DNA of 64,000 bases from Coniella vitis (lineage: Eukaryota > Ascomycota > Sordariomycetes > Diaporthales > Schizoparmaceae). Position numbers and translations under genes: made by a program. The stretch spans positions 558,001 to 622,000 of the forward strand of contig WUJK01000005.1 in NCBI GenBank assembly GCA_011317545.1, written 5' to 3'. Numbering within the stretch: position 1 is the first letter of the stretch; each line of letters opens with the position of its first letter. The notes beneath the pieces were generated by a model. It was not told where the DNA came from, ran no database searches, and was given only the letters and a program-made list of their open reading frames with translations. Below, one piece after another: positions 47,091 to 57,381 of this stretch.

Positions 47091-48409
47091 ATGGCCAAGA
47101 AATTGATCTTGTCCACGGGGTGAGTTGGACGCCCATCCCCAAACCAGGCACTGACAAATCAAGACCCCTCCTTCTCAGATGCGCTCTACCATGGTCGCAA
47201 GTGCTTCTTTATGCCCTGATATCCTCCAATTCGTGGCAACAAGAAGCAGAATAGGAAACTGACTGCTTCTCTTTTTGGAACCGCAGAAACATCGCCATTG
47301 GTGGCCCCTCCATCATCCGCAAACCCGGCGCCTTCCGCTCCAACCTCGAACTCACAAACTCGCTGCGTAGCAACTTTCTTGCTGCGAAGCAAGAATACGC
47401 TTCTTCTTCTTCTTCCTCCTCCTCCTCTTCATCCGCCATCGCCTCGACCAGCGCAACTCCCAATGGTGCGAACACGCCTAATGGCGCAACCACAGCAGCC
47501 ACGTCGACAGCCCCATCATCCGCCGGAGCACCATCCTCTCCTCTGATCGCAACAACACCCACCGCAAAAAACGCCCTCCCTCTCGCGCTCTGGACGTCGA
47601 TCGAACCCAACAATGACGCCCCAGTTTACAACGACAAGACCCAAACACAGACTCAACACCGACAAAACCTACAAGAAACCCTCTACATCCCCCGTATAGA
47701 CTGGTCCTCGATCCCAGGCCTCTCCGAGCCCCCTTCCTCCTACGACATAACCGCCAAACTCTTTTTCCTCCCAACCTCTCTCCCTCTTTCCGCCCGCGCC
47801 GCCTACGCCCGCGAAGCCCTCCGCCTTGTCATGCGCGAGCTCCGCGTCTCGTCCATCTCACTACTCATTGTTTCCTTCCCAGGCATGTCCTTTGAAGGCG
47901 ACTGCGAATGGGAAGCCGATAAAGCCAACGCTCTACAGGGCGACTACGACACCGAGATTGCGACGTGGACCGAAGCCATTGAGCCGCTGCATGACGAAGG
48001 GCTCGTTGCGCAGTTGGGAATTGCCGAGTTTGGCAGCGAGAAGCTGGCGCGCTTCTTGGACAAAGTGCGCGTCAAGCCGGCAGTGGACCAGATTAATATC
48101 AAGAATTGCTGCGATGTGCCACCGCCGCTCGTGCAGTTGGCGAAGGAACAAAAAATCGAGCTGTTTGTGCACAGCGACTGTACGGATATCTTGCCGCAGG
48201 GAACGCTGAGGGAGTTGTTGGGCCATGGGGTGCGTGGCGCGGGTGTGCTGGCGGATCCAGATGGAGAAAGCGAAGGCCTTGAAAACGGAGAGGGACAGCT
48301 CAAGGGCGAAATTACACCCCAGTGGGTGGTCAAGTACACTGCTGTGGTGCGGGATCGCGGTGTGATTGAGAACAAGGGGTATTTTGCCGGTGCCGTGCTG
48401 GAGGAATAG
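47091..48409 (+). CDS. glutamate-cysteine ligase regulatory (modifier) subunit
   Basis: Two exons (47091-47119, 47287-48409) give 383 residues. It begins MAKKLILSTGNIAIGG across the splice. It continues into an aldo/keto-reductase-like fold with SSISLLIVSFPGM, GLVAQLGIAEFGSEKL and VDQINIKNCCDVPPPL, all characteristic of the GCL modifier family. It lacks reductase function and instead raises the activity of the catalytic subunit in the first, rate-limiting step of glutathione synthesis. A Ser run (about residues 48-60) and a Thr/Ala-rich linker form a fungal-type insert after the first strand. The two-exon structure is supported by a GTGAGT donor and an in-frame join. It is convergent with the Bud32 gene. 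Confidence 0.92.
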
Positions 48410-48955
48410 CTTCTTGACACAAAAGCGACGAGGAAGAAAGACATGACTTTGAATATGAAAAGAAGCGTCTATAGTTGAGCCGCATGGCAATCTTGGTACA
48501 TTGCTTATTTTTGGTTTCGTGGTTCTATATCACCGTGGGTAGCCTGTGTCCGTCTCGGTGTATGCCTTATTTTGGTACAGCCACATGGACAGTCGATTGT
48601 GTTCGCCTGGACATGAAGGAGGTTGTTGTTGCGACGCAGTGGTTGGCTGAATAGCCACCTGATTGCAGAGGGAGTTAGAGTAGCATTCTTGTTTGTTCGC
48701 ACCCTTCTCGAGGTCCTTTGGTCCCTTCCCGTCACTGCTCGTTCTCATCCTTGCTTGGCTTACCTCTTTTGCACCCGGCTCTTGCGAAGACAGGTGGTCG
48801 TCGCATCTGCGCAATGCAATGAACAAGATGGTTGCTGTCCCTGAGCTGTAATTGCACACGATGGCTCCTAGTTGACGGGGACTATAACCTCTCACAATCT
48901 TCTCTGTCCATGTTTCTTTTTTCTGTTGTGTTTGACTTTTCGCAACGACTCTTGC
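48410..48955. other. intergenic, convergent 3' regions
   Basis: Short spacer between the convergent GCL regulatory subunit and Bud32 genes. Nothing recognised. Confidence 0.5.
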
Positions 48956-49747
48956 TCAACCCAACATACTGCGCTTCCTCCCGCGCATCCTGACATCCTC
49001 CAGCTTGCGCAGAACCTGCTTGGACGCCTTGAACGTCGTCTTGTATCCCTCGAGCACCTCGCTAAACAACTTTTCAGTCCGCGGGTGAGTGCTCAGAAAG
49101 GCCCTTTCGAGGACATAGAGATCAACTGCTCGGTCCTCCTCGTGGGTTCCCTGGCTGGCGAGTCCAAAGTCGATGATGACAATGCTCCCGTCCATGTTGC
49201 CGTCATCCTCCTCCCCCTTTGCTTGATCATCACCCCCACTCTGCGGCGCGGGCCTCAACATCATGTTACTCGTCGTCAGATCCCCATGCACCACACCAGC
49301 AGCATGCAACCTCCCGACCGCAGCACCAACCCTCCTCAGCAAATCCACCAACCCCCGGTTGCCCTCGGCCTTTAACACCTCCTCTTCTGATTTGCTCCCC
49401 AGCCAGGCATTCACCACAACACGCACAGGTTGGCCCTCGATCCACTCCATCATAAGCCACCCCGCAGCCTCATCCACACAATACAGGCCCGGAACGGGGA
49501 CGCCCTCGCGGCGGCATTTGGCGAGGATGCGCGCTTCGGCGAGGATGCGCTGGCGGGTGAGGCGAGCGTCGAGAAGCGGGTGGCGGTAGGGTTTGGAGGG
49601 CCGGTATTTGAGCGCTGCGGGGTGCGAGGGGAGGAGGTAGGTTGTGCGGAAGAGGAGGCCTTCTGCGCCTTGGGTGATGAGGAGGGGTTTGGTGGAGGAG
49701 GGGTGGGTCAGGACTCGTGGGGGCGGGAGAGGGTGATCTATTGTCAT
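48956..49747 (-). CDS. BUD32: Bud32/PRPK atypical kinase of the KEOPS/EKC complex
   Basis: Single exon, 263 residues from the ATG of MTIDHP. The minimal kinase has the glycine-poor N-lobe QGAEGLLFRTTYL, lysine in ALKYRPSKPYRHP, the catalytic loop VVHGDLTTSNMML, the metal-binding IIDFGLA, and the C-terminal signature VRMRGRKRSMLG. KEOPS makes the t6A modification on ANN-decoding tRNAs, and Bud32 acts mainly as an ATPase in it. The frame is open further upstream (to 50272) but that part has no kinase character and includes likely promoter sequence, so the family-length start is preferred. An acidic Gly/Asp-rich loop lies between the catalytic and DFG motifs. Confidence 0.95.
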   Translation of the reverse strand: MTIDHPLPPPRVLTHPSSTKPLLITQGAEGLLFRTTYLLPSHPAALKYRPSKPYRHPLLDARLTRQRILAEARILAKCRREGVPVPGLYCVDEAAGWLMMEWIEGQPVRVVVNAWLGSKSEEEVLKAEGNRGLVDLLRRVGAAVGRLHAAGVVHGDLTTSNMMLRPAPQSGGDDQAKGEEDDGNMDGSIVIIDFGLASQGTHEEDRAVDLYVLERAFLSTHPRTEKLFSEVLEGYKTTFKASKQVLRKLEDVRMRGRKRSMLG

Positions 49748-51255
49748 TTTTGGTGATGTCGCGGAGGTGTCTGCTGTTGTTGTTGTTGTTGTTATTGTTG
49801 TTTTATGTTGCGTTGGTGTGTGGTGGAGTTGTAGATTGAGCGAGATGATGGTGGTGACTATCGTAGTGGTATTGGTGGGTTGCTGGTGGAATGGAGGGGC
49901 AGTTTTTGGTGAGCAAAACAGCCGCTGAGGGGCACCCCCCGGGCGAAAAGTTACAGTGGCAGTAAGTTCTGGCAGGCTTACTATACATAGTAGGTAGTTT
50001 TGAGGGCCTTGGGCTGCCAGGGGTTGCGATAACCGGTAATCGCACTCTGTTCGGCTGGCAGATCCCGGGCCTTGTCCCTGTACTGCAATTTCAAAGTCGG
50101 GTCTGGCAGGTGCTTCTTGTGGTTTTGGCAGCAGAGCTCTACATCCCAATCGAGAAGGCACCGCTGAACCTGGCCGGACAGGGAAGGGGTGTGCTATGGC
50201 ATCCATGCCGATAACCACAACTTCCTTGGTTGGGTGGCCGATGAGGCGTTTTCTTGATTTGACTTGTTGCAACTATCGCGAACCTTACACAGCGCTCTAT
50301 TTTCGATGTACATGGTACAGCAGAATTCTTGCGCACCTGCAACTGCGCTGTACTGAAATTCAGCACAGTACCTGGTGGCCCAAATGGTGGTCGGCTGCAT
50401 GTTCTCCTGCAGGGGCACCGTCATTTCCCCGCCTGGGGCTGCCTTGGGCCAATCTCGTGTTGGGTTTGATGAAAGTGTCCAGGCCACGACGATGGCTGCG
50501 GTGAGGGAAACTCAACTGACACCCCTCTACTCTCTGCTGATCATCAGTCGTGGACAGGTTGCCTGGCTGACCGTGTTGTTTCCTTCTCAGCAAGTAGCAT
50601 GGAATGAGACATGACGAACCCCAACTACAAGAGAGAAGAAAAAAAGAGAGGGAAAAAAAAAGAAAGAAAGAAAGCTCAAAAGGAACAAGTGGGTTGGGGT
50701 TGTTGTTCGCTGTGCTGGTTCGGTTGCACTGCAGCTGGATCACGCGGTGGAGAGCAAAGGAACAAACCAAAGGATCGGATTTCTCTGTCTGCCTCGACGG
50801 ACCAATTCCACCTCTGCCTTTTTCAGTCTCGCGTCAGGTCTGGCAGCGGATGCCACGGGGGCCACGGGCCAATTTGGCAATTCCCTTCTGCCACTCGTCG
50901 ACATCTTCAGGAGGGGACGGCGCCACCTCATCACCAACCAGCTTGCTCCTCTTCTCCTTTTCTCTTTCGTCTTCCTCTGGCTGGATCTTCTTCCCACTAC
51001 TACCTAGTACTAGTACACCCGCCACTCACAAGCCACCGTTCTCGTCACCCAACGGTTGGAGATTCTGCTCTTGCTGGTCTGACCGATTCACGCAGCTTTT
51101 CTCTCTGCGACGGTCTGTTTACTTCGACAACCACCCCCGCCAACTTAGCGAGAAATACCACCTCAACTGCCACCGCCGCTCATGGTCGCAACCTCACCCG
51201 TGGACGCTTAACTTCAAGCATCGGCTGCGCGCCATGCACTGAACAGACCTGCACA
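49748..51255. other. divergent promoter region
   Basis: Between Bud32 and the membrane protein gene. It contains TACATAGTA at 49984 and a TTG/TTGTTG repeat near 49776-49803. Open frames here extend the flanking genes but look non-coding. No separate gene. Confidence 0.45.
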
Positions 51256-52098
51256 ATGGCCCATCACACCAGCAGCACCTCCGATCAGTGGACTTTTATC
51301 CTCGCCGTCACCGCTCTCTTCCTTTCGGCCGTTGTCACCCTGCAGATCCTGTCCTCATACGCAAAAGCTTATGTCGTCGCGCCTGCCGAGATTTTGACCT
51401 TTATCGACGCTGCAGACAGTTCTGTCGACGAGAACGAGAGCTACGACCGCGATGTTTCCCGCGTCCAGCGCCTCGACGATAAGCTGCGCCTGGGTCGCCT
51501 GCTCCGCGAAATCCAAAAGGGCGGCGACGACCTGCGGGAGGAGCTCAACACTCTGCTTATGACCGAGAATGGCGACCTAGCCAGCGACGGCTACAGCGAC
51601 CTGCGCGACCTGCGTCTGCGCGCCACCGCTAGGCTGCTGTGGGCCTCCAAACGCAAGGGTCTCGAGGACAAAGTCCGCCGGCTCGACATGCTCCGTATGC
51701 GCTTCCTTGTTGTCTATATGGGCATCGTTTCGACTAGCGCCGCCGAGAACGTCGCCAATGGCAACAAGCTCGAGCGCAAAAACTCGACGCGTGAGTCGGA
51801 AAAGGGTGGTGACAAGCTCTTCAACGACGAATATGCCGGTCGACCCCTGCTGCCCAGGGGCCTGGGGGATGCCATAAAGAAGAAGCCCATGCTGCGGCGG
51901 ATGAGCGGCGCTGCCACCGGCCCAACCGAGAATGCCGACCGGAGCCGCAAGCAGGGCTGGGCTGGAGTGATTCGGGAGCTGCAACTATCGCCGCTGCTGC
52001 ACAAACGTCATGCCAGTATAGAACGAGCCATGTCACCCTCGCCCACGCTAGTCGGAACACCCACACCAGGATCATCGCCGCGATGGAGTCATAATTAA
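51256..52098 (+). CDS. unknown membrane-anchored protein
   Basis: Single exon, 280 residues from MAHHTS. One hydrophobic segment (about 11-33) looks like a signal anchor. The following part is charged and helical (about 45-160), with repeated Arg/Leu/Asp patterns such as LRDLRLRATARLLWASKRKGLEDKVRRLDMLRMRF in pieces. A basic, Ser/Pro-rich tail (about 200-280) ends in SPTLVGTPTPGSSPRWSHN. No catalytic motif or known domain is seen. The frame continues upstream to 50611, but that part is compositionally unlike the rest and is probably leader. Probably a conserved fungal protein of unknown function. Confidence 0.75.
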   Translation: MAHHTSSTSDQWTFILAVTALFLSAVVTLQILSSYAKAYVVAPAEILTFIDAADSSVDENESYDRDVSRVQRLDDKLRLGRLLREIQKGGDDLREELNTLLMTENGDLASDGYSDLRDLRLRATARLLWASKRKGLEDKVRRLDMLRMRFLVVYMGIVSTSAAENVANGNKLERKNSTRESEKGGDKLFNDEYAGRPLLPRGLGDAIKKKPMLRRMSGAATGPTENADRSRKQGWAGVIRELQLSPLLHKRHASIERAMSPSPTLVGTPTPGSSPRWSHN

Positions 52099-52874
52099 TT
52101 TGATTTGGAGTGATGCGACGGCGAGCCTTTACAAGCACGAAACCCACAAAAAAGATGACACGACTTTTATGACTTTTACGTTCTGACAACACGCCCTTGC
52201 TTAGGGTGGCTGTCTTTTTCCCCTTGGCTCTCTTTTTTTCTTTTTTTCTTTCATCTTCGCTTTTTCCGCCTCGACGTTGCATTTGCCTCTTCGAGCGAGA
52301 CTTGTCACGGCCGTTTATGTGCTTGAAGACGAGAATACTTTTTTTTTTTTTTTTTTTTTTTTTCAAAAAGAAAAAGAAATTGGTGGACCTCATTTTGATG
52401 TCTTGGTTTGTTGGATCTCTTTTCCTTTGAAGTGAATGAGAGAAGCGGTTTTAGTGCACAGCGGCATGGGGTTGATTTTATATTCGGGAAAACATGCGAC
52501 AACATACACACCTACACACAAGACGTGGTTGGACATGGTATACAACACATATTGTGATATTGTAATCTCCAGAGCATCCTGCATCGGGAGTTTGATACCC
52601 CCCCTTTTTGCTTGCTGCTTTATCTTCGTTGTTACAAGAGTACGAGCTGCAAGGACTTTGGAGTTTTCTGCTTGGAATAAGAATGTCTCTTGCTTCTGTT
52701 GTGCTCATCATGTGTGTCGATATGAACGTCTCGTGGTGTGGATGTTGCAACATGACAAATCGTTTTGTATGCCAATGTGGATGATCTCTAGGCCAGTATA
52801 TCTCACAAAGATTGTTATTTTCAACCCATTGACCCAAGGGCCAACAGCCCTCGGTGAAGCATGGCATCAACGAA
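52099..52874. other. intergenic, convergent 3' regions
   Basis: Contains a T25 run (52339-52363) and A/T-rich 3' sequence. No gene seen. Confidence 0.5.
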
Positions 52875-53680
52875 CTAATGCTTGAGCACATCATCTGGGC
52901 CCGTGGAATTCCTCTCGCCCACTTAAAGTCCACAGAAGCTCGGGTCAGTAAAGTCTCGTCACACGGGCATATACAAAACAAAAGAACATGTCAGAACTCA
53001 CCATCGAGCGCCACCAAGAAGCGGCTCACGCAGTTATAGCACGCCACGGTCGCGACAATCTCGACCACCTCCCGCTCACTCCACTCCTTCTTGACGGCGT
53101 CAAACGTCTCATCGCTCACCTTGACATTGCGCGTCATCTCATCCGTCAAGACGAGCACGGCCCACTGGCGGTCGTCGAGGTCCGCCGAGGCCTTGTCGGC
53201 CAGCGTCAGGGGCCCCGTTGCGTTCTTGACGGCGTGCATGGCCGCCTCGCTCACGCCGGCTGCGACAGCCAGGGGCGCGTGGTGGCCCCATTCGTACCAG
53301 GCGCCATTGACGACGGCGACGCGGGAAATGGCCAGCTCGCGGACGTCGTCAGGGAGGCTGGACTGGGTGCGCACGGCGCCCAGGAACGAGTTCCAGCCGT
53401 TGGCGATGGGCGGGGAGTGGAGGAGGGCGAGGTCGAGGGGCTGGAGGGGCCGTGGGGCGCGGCGGGCGCGGATGCGGTCGATGATGTCGAGGTCGGCTTG
53501 GGAGGTGGAGGGGGCCGGGGGGTCTGGGGTGTAGGGAATGCGCATTTTGAGGAGGGGGGTGGTGGAGAGGGTTCTGGTGGGTGTGGTAAAGGTGAGAATG
53601 GCTCGGGTGAGAGTGAGAGGTGGTTGGCGGACGACAAGCCGGGGCGGTATAGCGTTGGCAGATCGAGACCGAGCCAACAT
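52875..53680 (-). CDS. carboxymuconolactone decarboxylase/AhpD-like protein
   Basis: Exon 1 (53002-53680) and exon 2 (52875-52921) join in frame. The second exon turns VALD into VALDVGERN and gives a sensible C-terminus. From the ATG at 53680 the protein has 241 residues, and its first 45 (MLARSRSANAIPPRL..., Arg-rich, no acids, RTLSTT) look like a mitochondrial presequence. From MRIPYTPD (53545) it has 196, close to the bare domain. The domain includes GWNSFLGAVRTQSSLPDDVRELAI and a GAWYEWGHHAPLA helix, as in the CMD family. A CYNC pair precedes VSRFLVALD. Such proteins are often peroxide-related or decarboxylase-like; substrate unknown. Confidence 0.82.
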
Positions 53681-54199
53681 ATAAAAGAGAAGAAGAGGCA
53701 AGCAGGCAGAATGGCGGGGGAATGAAGACCGGGTGCAGGAAAATAAAAAGGAAACGACATGGGACGTGAGCTGGACAGGTGAGGTGATTCGGTGAATAAT
53801 CAATAAATAGTATGAGTCTGCCGCCGATCCCCGGCTCCGGGATCGAGTGCCGGCGAGCATGGAATTACCCCGCTATGGGCGTTTCCATTCCCCCGCTTAA
53901 ATGCTCTGCCGGGGTTCCGGCGCCGGAAGAGTCAGTGATTGATGGCTATCACGGCGCAAGTGTAGACGAGCACCATTTACTATGGCAGATATCCAAGGCG
54001 CGCTTCTACTTTTTTTCTTTTTTCTTTCTTTTTGCTTTCCTTTGTCCATCACTGAGCAAACAATAGACCTACTGGCTCTTAAGTTTCGTAGATGTAGTTG
54101 TTCATCTATCAGCCAGATAGTCTGTCGAGTAGAAGATGGATTCATCATCCCAACAGATGACAAGCCCAATTCATTTCGAACGTAGAAACAGACAGTCTT
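53681..54199. other. intergenic
   Basis: Promoter of the CMD-like gene and 3' end of the FAD oxidoreductase gene. No gene seen. Confidence 0.45.
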
Positions 54200-55125
54200 C
54201 TAAATCTCCTTCAGATCCGTCATCAGGGCCTCCATCTCATCCACCGTCCCCACAGGCCCCCACCGTCTCCTCGCCTCGTCAGCCCGCTCAGCACTCGCAA
54301 GGAAGGCCTCTGGAATCCCATGCGCCTCCACACGTCCCTCGCTGCCCTCCTCGCTCGCGAGCATCATGCGCGCCACCCCACGGCCCGCCAGCGCACACCG
54401 CGGCATCCCGTGGCCCGTGAAGCCAGAGGCAATGAACAAGCCCTCGCCACCACCCAGCGCAGCAGGCACGGCGCCAATCCACGGGACGTGGTCGCGCGAG
54501 TAGGCCATGATGCCCGTCCATTCCATGGTGGCTTCGAGCTCTCGTTTCTGCCCCAGCCCTTGCCCTGCATCCTCCTTTTCCTCCTCGTCCTCTTGTTGTT
54601 GTTGTTGTTGTGGATGATGAGGTTGTCCATCCTGCGCACGAGGAGCACCGCCCGCACTGCTGCGGCGTCCCACGTCCAGCACAGGCTCCAGCTCGGAGCG
54701 CAGATACCGCGCCACCTCGGGCTCCAGCACGTCGTCTCGCCACTCGCCCACTGCCATCTTCTTGGCGAGGTTCCGGCCTCCGCCGAGGATCAACTCCCCC
54801 TGGGGCAGGGGCCGTTGGACGAGGTACTCGTCTCTGGTGGCTGCTTTGTCGCTCGCTCCATCCTTCAAGGTGCCAAAAAAGACGTACGAAGCGTCCAGTT
54901 GGACGCGCGACGGCGGGGTTTCTTCTTCTTCTTGTTGTTGTGAGGATGTCGTCGTCGTCGTCGTCGTCGTCGTTGGCAACGGGGGAAGCAACGCGCCAAT
55001 CTGGCCACGAACAGGGACAATCAGGTCGCTGAACTCTGGGAGGAGGTGCGAGGTGTAGCCATTCGTAGCGAGGAGCACGCGGTCTGCTGTAATGGTGCCG
55101 CGCGGGGTGTGCGCGATCCACTTGG

Positions 55126-55172
<47 letters not shown>

Positions 55173-55999
55173 TTGTCCTTGTTTTTCAGCAGCGCCAGGC
55201 GCGTCACGGGCGTGTTGGTCTGCAGGTTGAATTCCTCGGGCGGGTAGGCGGCGAGAAGCTGCTCGAGGACCCAGCAGACGAGCTTGTAGGGCCACATGCT
55301 CGCGGCGTGGCGCTGGACAATGGCGCCTTTGACGGCGGGCTGCTGGAGGCGCAGCGACGAGAGCGTCATTCCCGCGCACCACTCTTGCTCCTCCCTTTTC
55401 TTGTCCTTTTCCTTGCTCGCCTGCTCTTGCCCGTCGTCGTCGTCATCCTGGTGAGGAAGCACGCCTTGGCCGCCCACGACGGCAATCTTGTCCCGGAAAT
55501 CAGGAACCTTCCTCGTCAGCCTCGGGACCGCCTCGCGCGCCGCCGCCCACACGTCCTCGGTCAAGAGCGCGTGCACACCGGGGACCGTGCGCCATCCACA
55601 GGGGATCTGCTCCGTCTCGACCAGGTCGCGCAGGTAGAAGTAGGTCTCGAGCTCGAAGCGCGCGACGGCCTCGCTCGTGCCGTAGAGGAACGGCTGGCAG
55701 TGGCCTCCGTTGCGGCCTGTGGCGCCCCAGCAGGCCTCGCGGGCCTCGAGCATGACGAGAGAGGAGGAAGAAGAAGACGAAGAAGAAGAAGAAGAAAGGG
55801 CTTCTTGTTTGAGGAAGCGCGCGGCAAAGGCGCCGGTCATGCCTGTGCCGATGATGAGCGTGGTGGTGTGGCTGGGCAGGGCGGGCGTTGTGCGGTGGTT
55901 GAGGAGGTGAGGCGGGGGCCCGTCTTTGTGCCAGTAGGACTGCGTTGAGTTGGCGACGGGGAGGCCGGCCTGGCCGGGGTAGCATTTGCGGAGGACCAT
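54200..55999 (-). CDS. FAD-dependent oxidoreductase, DAO family
   Basis: Single exon, 599 residues. TTLIIGTGMTGAFAARFL (about 46-63) is the FAD-binding Rossmann turn. ATGRNGGHCQPF (about 93-104) is typical of the DAO family of amine and amino-acid oxidases, such as gamma-glutamylputrescine oxidase. The C-terminal FAD contact region includes EWTGIMAYSRDHVPWIGAVP and GLFIASGFTGHGMPRCALAGRGVA. The gene carries several homopolymer expansions in predicted loops: Ser near 69-80 and 278-290, Thr near 340, and Gln near 460, the second Ser run encoded by a (CTG)n tract on the plus strand (55131-55169). The conserved core appears intact around them. Substrate unknown; amine or amino-acid oxidation is a family-level guess. 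Confidence 0.88.
55131..55169 (+). repeat. (CTG)n tract inside FAD oxidoreductase gene
   Basis: Thirteen CTG units on the plus strand encode a Ser run (AGC codons) on the minus-strand gene. Confidence 0.95.
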
Positions 56000-56973
56000 G
56001 GCGGAGTGAGGTGAGGTGAGTGAAGCTGAGATGAGTTGAGATGAGATGAGATGAGATGAGTTGAGTTGAGAGGGAAGATGAAGAGCGCGAGAGTGGCGAT
56101 GGGTTGAAGTGTGTCCTTGTATGTAGAACAGGGCTCGTGCCTCGCTGCAGAGCAGGTAGAATGCCTACCTAGCGTGAGAGAGAACCGAGCGTCGAACTGG
56201 GCGAGGGCGATGGCGATGAGCACAAGAGGTCATGCCGTGATATCTAGTCAACTTATGGGTCCGCAGGAAGACCAAGGACATAGTATACTATGATGGTGAG
56301 AGCGGGGAAAGATGGCCCCGTTGCCGCTCCGTTCGTTATCTCTGATTCCCGGCCCGGAAACTCTACCTTGTTAGTGGTTATTACTACGACTATACTATGT
56401 AGTGCTCGGCCAATTCACTGAGCACGACCGGCTCACAACACCTGAGCAAGACAGAAAGATGCGCGAGGAGCAGAAGAAAACATGGTGGTCACAATCAAGA
56501 GGCACCCTCTTTTCCAATATAACCAAATAGATTGAATGCGCCAGAACACCTATCAAGACTCCAATACTTAATAATATTATAGTGGACTTGTCGGCGCAAT
56601 GACTACTAAGTAGAATAGTTCCAATAGCCTCGACGATTCCAGATATAGTCTTTATTGTAGGTTTATATTTCTGTTTTGAAAGACAACAGAACGTTGCTCA
56701 ACACACAAGAAGGCAATGCTTTTGGGTATCTCGAAACTCACGCTATCATCCAAAGTGAAAAGGAGCAGCGGCCGAACTGAACTTCAACTCTACCATCCAC
56801 ATAAAGAACAAAGTCAAACAATTACAAACAAGTGTCCACTGTTTACTCACCGCGTTGCTTGTACTCCAGCAATACTCACACACAGACTTATGAATACTCA
56901 CCGATCGTACCAAGTCCACAAGATATCATGTTCGATATCTCGTCAACATTGAAGAACAAAAGCCTTGTTTCCT
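56000..56973. other. intergenic
   Basis: Promoter of the oxidoreductase with a TGAGA/TTGAG repeat (about 56025-56070) and TACATAGTA (reverse) at 56393. The remainder is AT-rich. No gene seen. Confidence 0.5.
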
Positions 56974-57381
56974 TCATCGATTCCCACCACTACTCTTCAC
57001 ACCAGCTTTCCTCAACGCCTGCGCCAACAACGCCATACTCGGCTCAGGCGCTCCATATGTGCGCAGCCGAAACGTGCACGCTGCACACAAGCCCTCGCGG
57101 CGCATGTGGCCCTGCGGCCACTCGTCCCAGCATGACATTCTCGTAGCCAGTAGAGCCGAGCTGCTGCTGCTGCTGCTGCTGCTGCTAGTACTGCTGCTGG
57201 TCCCACTGCCGGTGCTGCTACTGCTGTCTCGTCTACTAGTACTCTTGCTGCCGGCTTGCTCTGGTTCTTGTTCTTGTTCTTCCTTTTGTAAGCGCGCGAG
57301 ACCACCTGCGCATAACGAGCCTGGACGGGCTTCGGTGTGCGAGTGCTCGCAGTCAAACGTGACGGTGGTAGTGTAGCACAT
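56974..57381 (-). CDS. small Cys-containing protein of unknown function
   Basis: 135 residues, one exon. It starts MCYTTTVTFDCEHSH, with further Cys near residue 24. A Ser/Thr/Glu/Gln-rich middle (about 30-75) includes a long Ser run. The C-terminal part has CWDEWPQGHMRREGLCAAC, a C/H/C/C pattern that could bind zinc. Short fungal proteins opening with a Met-Cys-Tyr and paired C/H residues are common, but I cannot name a family. No signal peptide or membrane span is seen. The GCT repeat on the plus strand (57161-57186) encodes the Ser run. Confidence 0.5.
   Translation of the reverse strand: MCYTTTVTFDCEHSHTEARPGSLCAGGLARLQKEEQEQEPEQAGSKSTSRRDSSSSTGSGTSSSTSSSSSSSSSSALLATRMSCWDEWPQGHMRREGLCAACTFRLRTYGAPEPSMALLAQALRKAGVKSSGGNR

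Noticed and set aside
49748..50272. N-terminal extension of the Bud32 frame
   Set aside because: Bud32 proteins are about 260 residues; the extension has no kinase features and contains a TACATAGTA intergenic motif.
50611..51255. Upstream in-frame extension of the 280-residue membrane protein
   Set aside because: Lys- and Ser-biased sequence unlike the rest; the ATG at 51256 puts a signal anchor at the N-terminus.
54288..55948. Long frames (364 residues on minus, 300 on plus) overlapping the FAD oxidoreductase
   Set aside because: The FAD-binding and C-terminal DAO motifs occur only in the 599-residue frame; the others are Arg/Ala-biased shadows.
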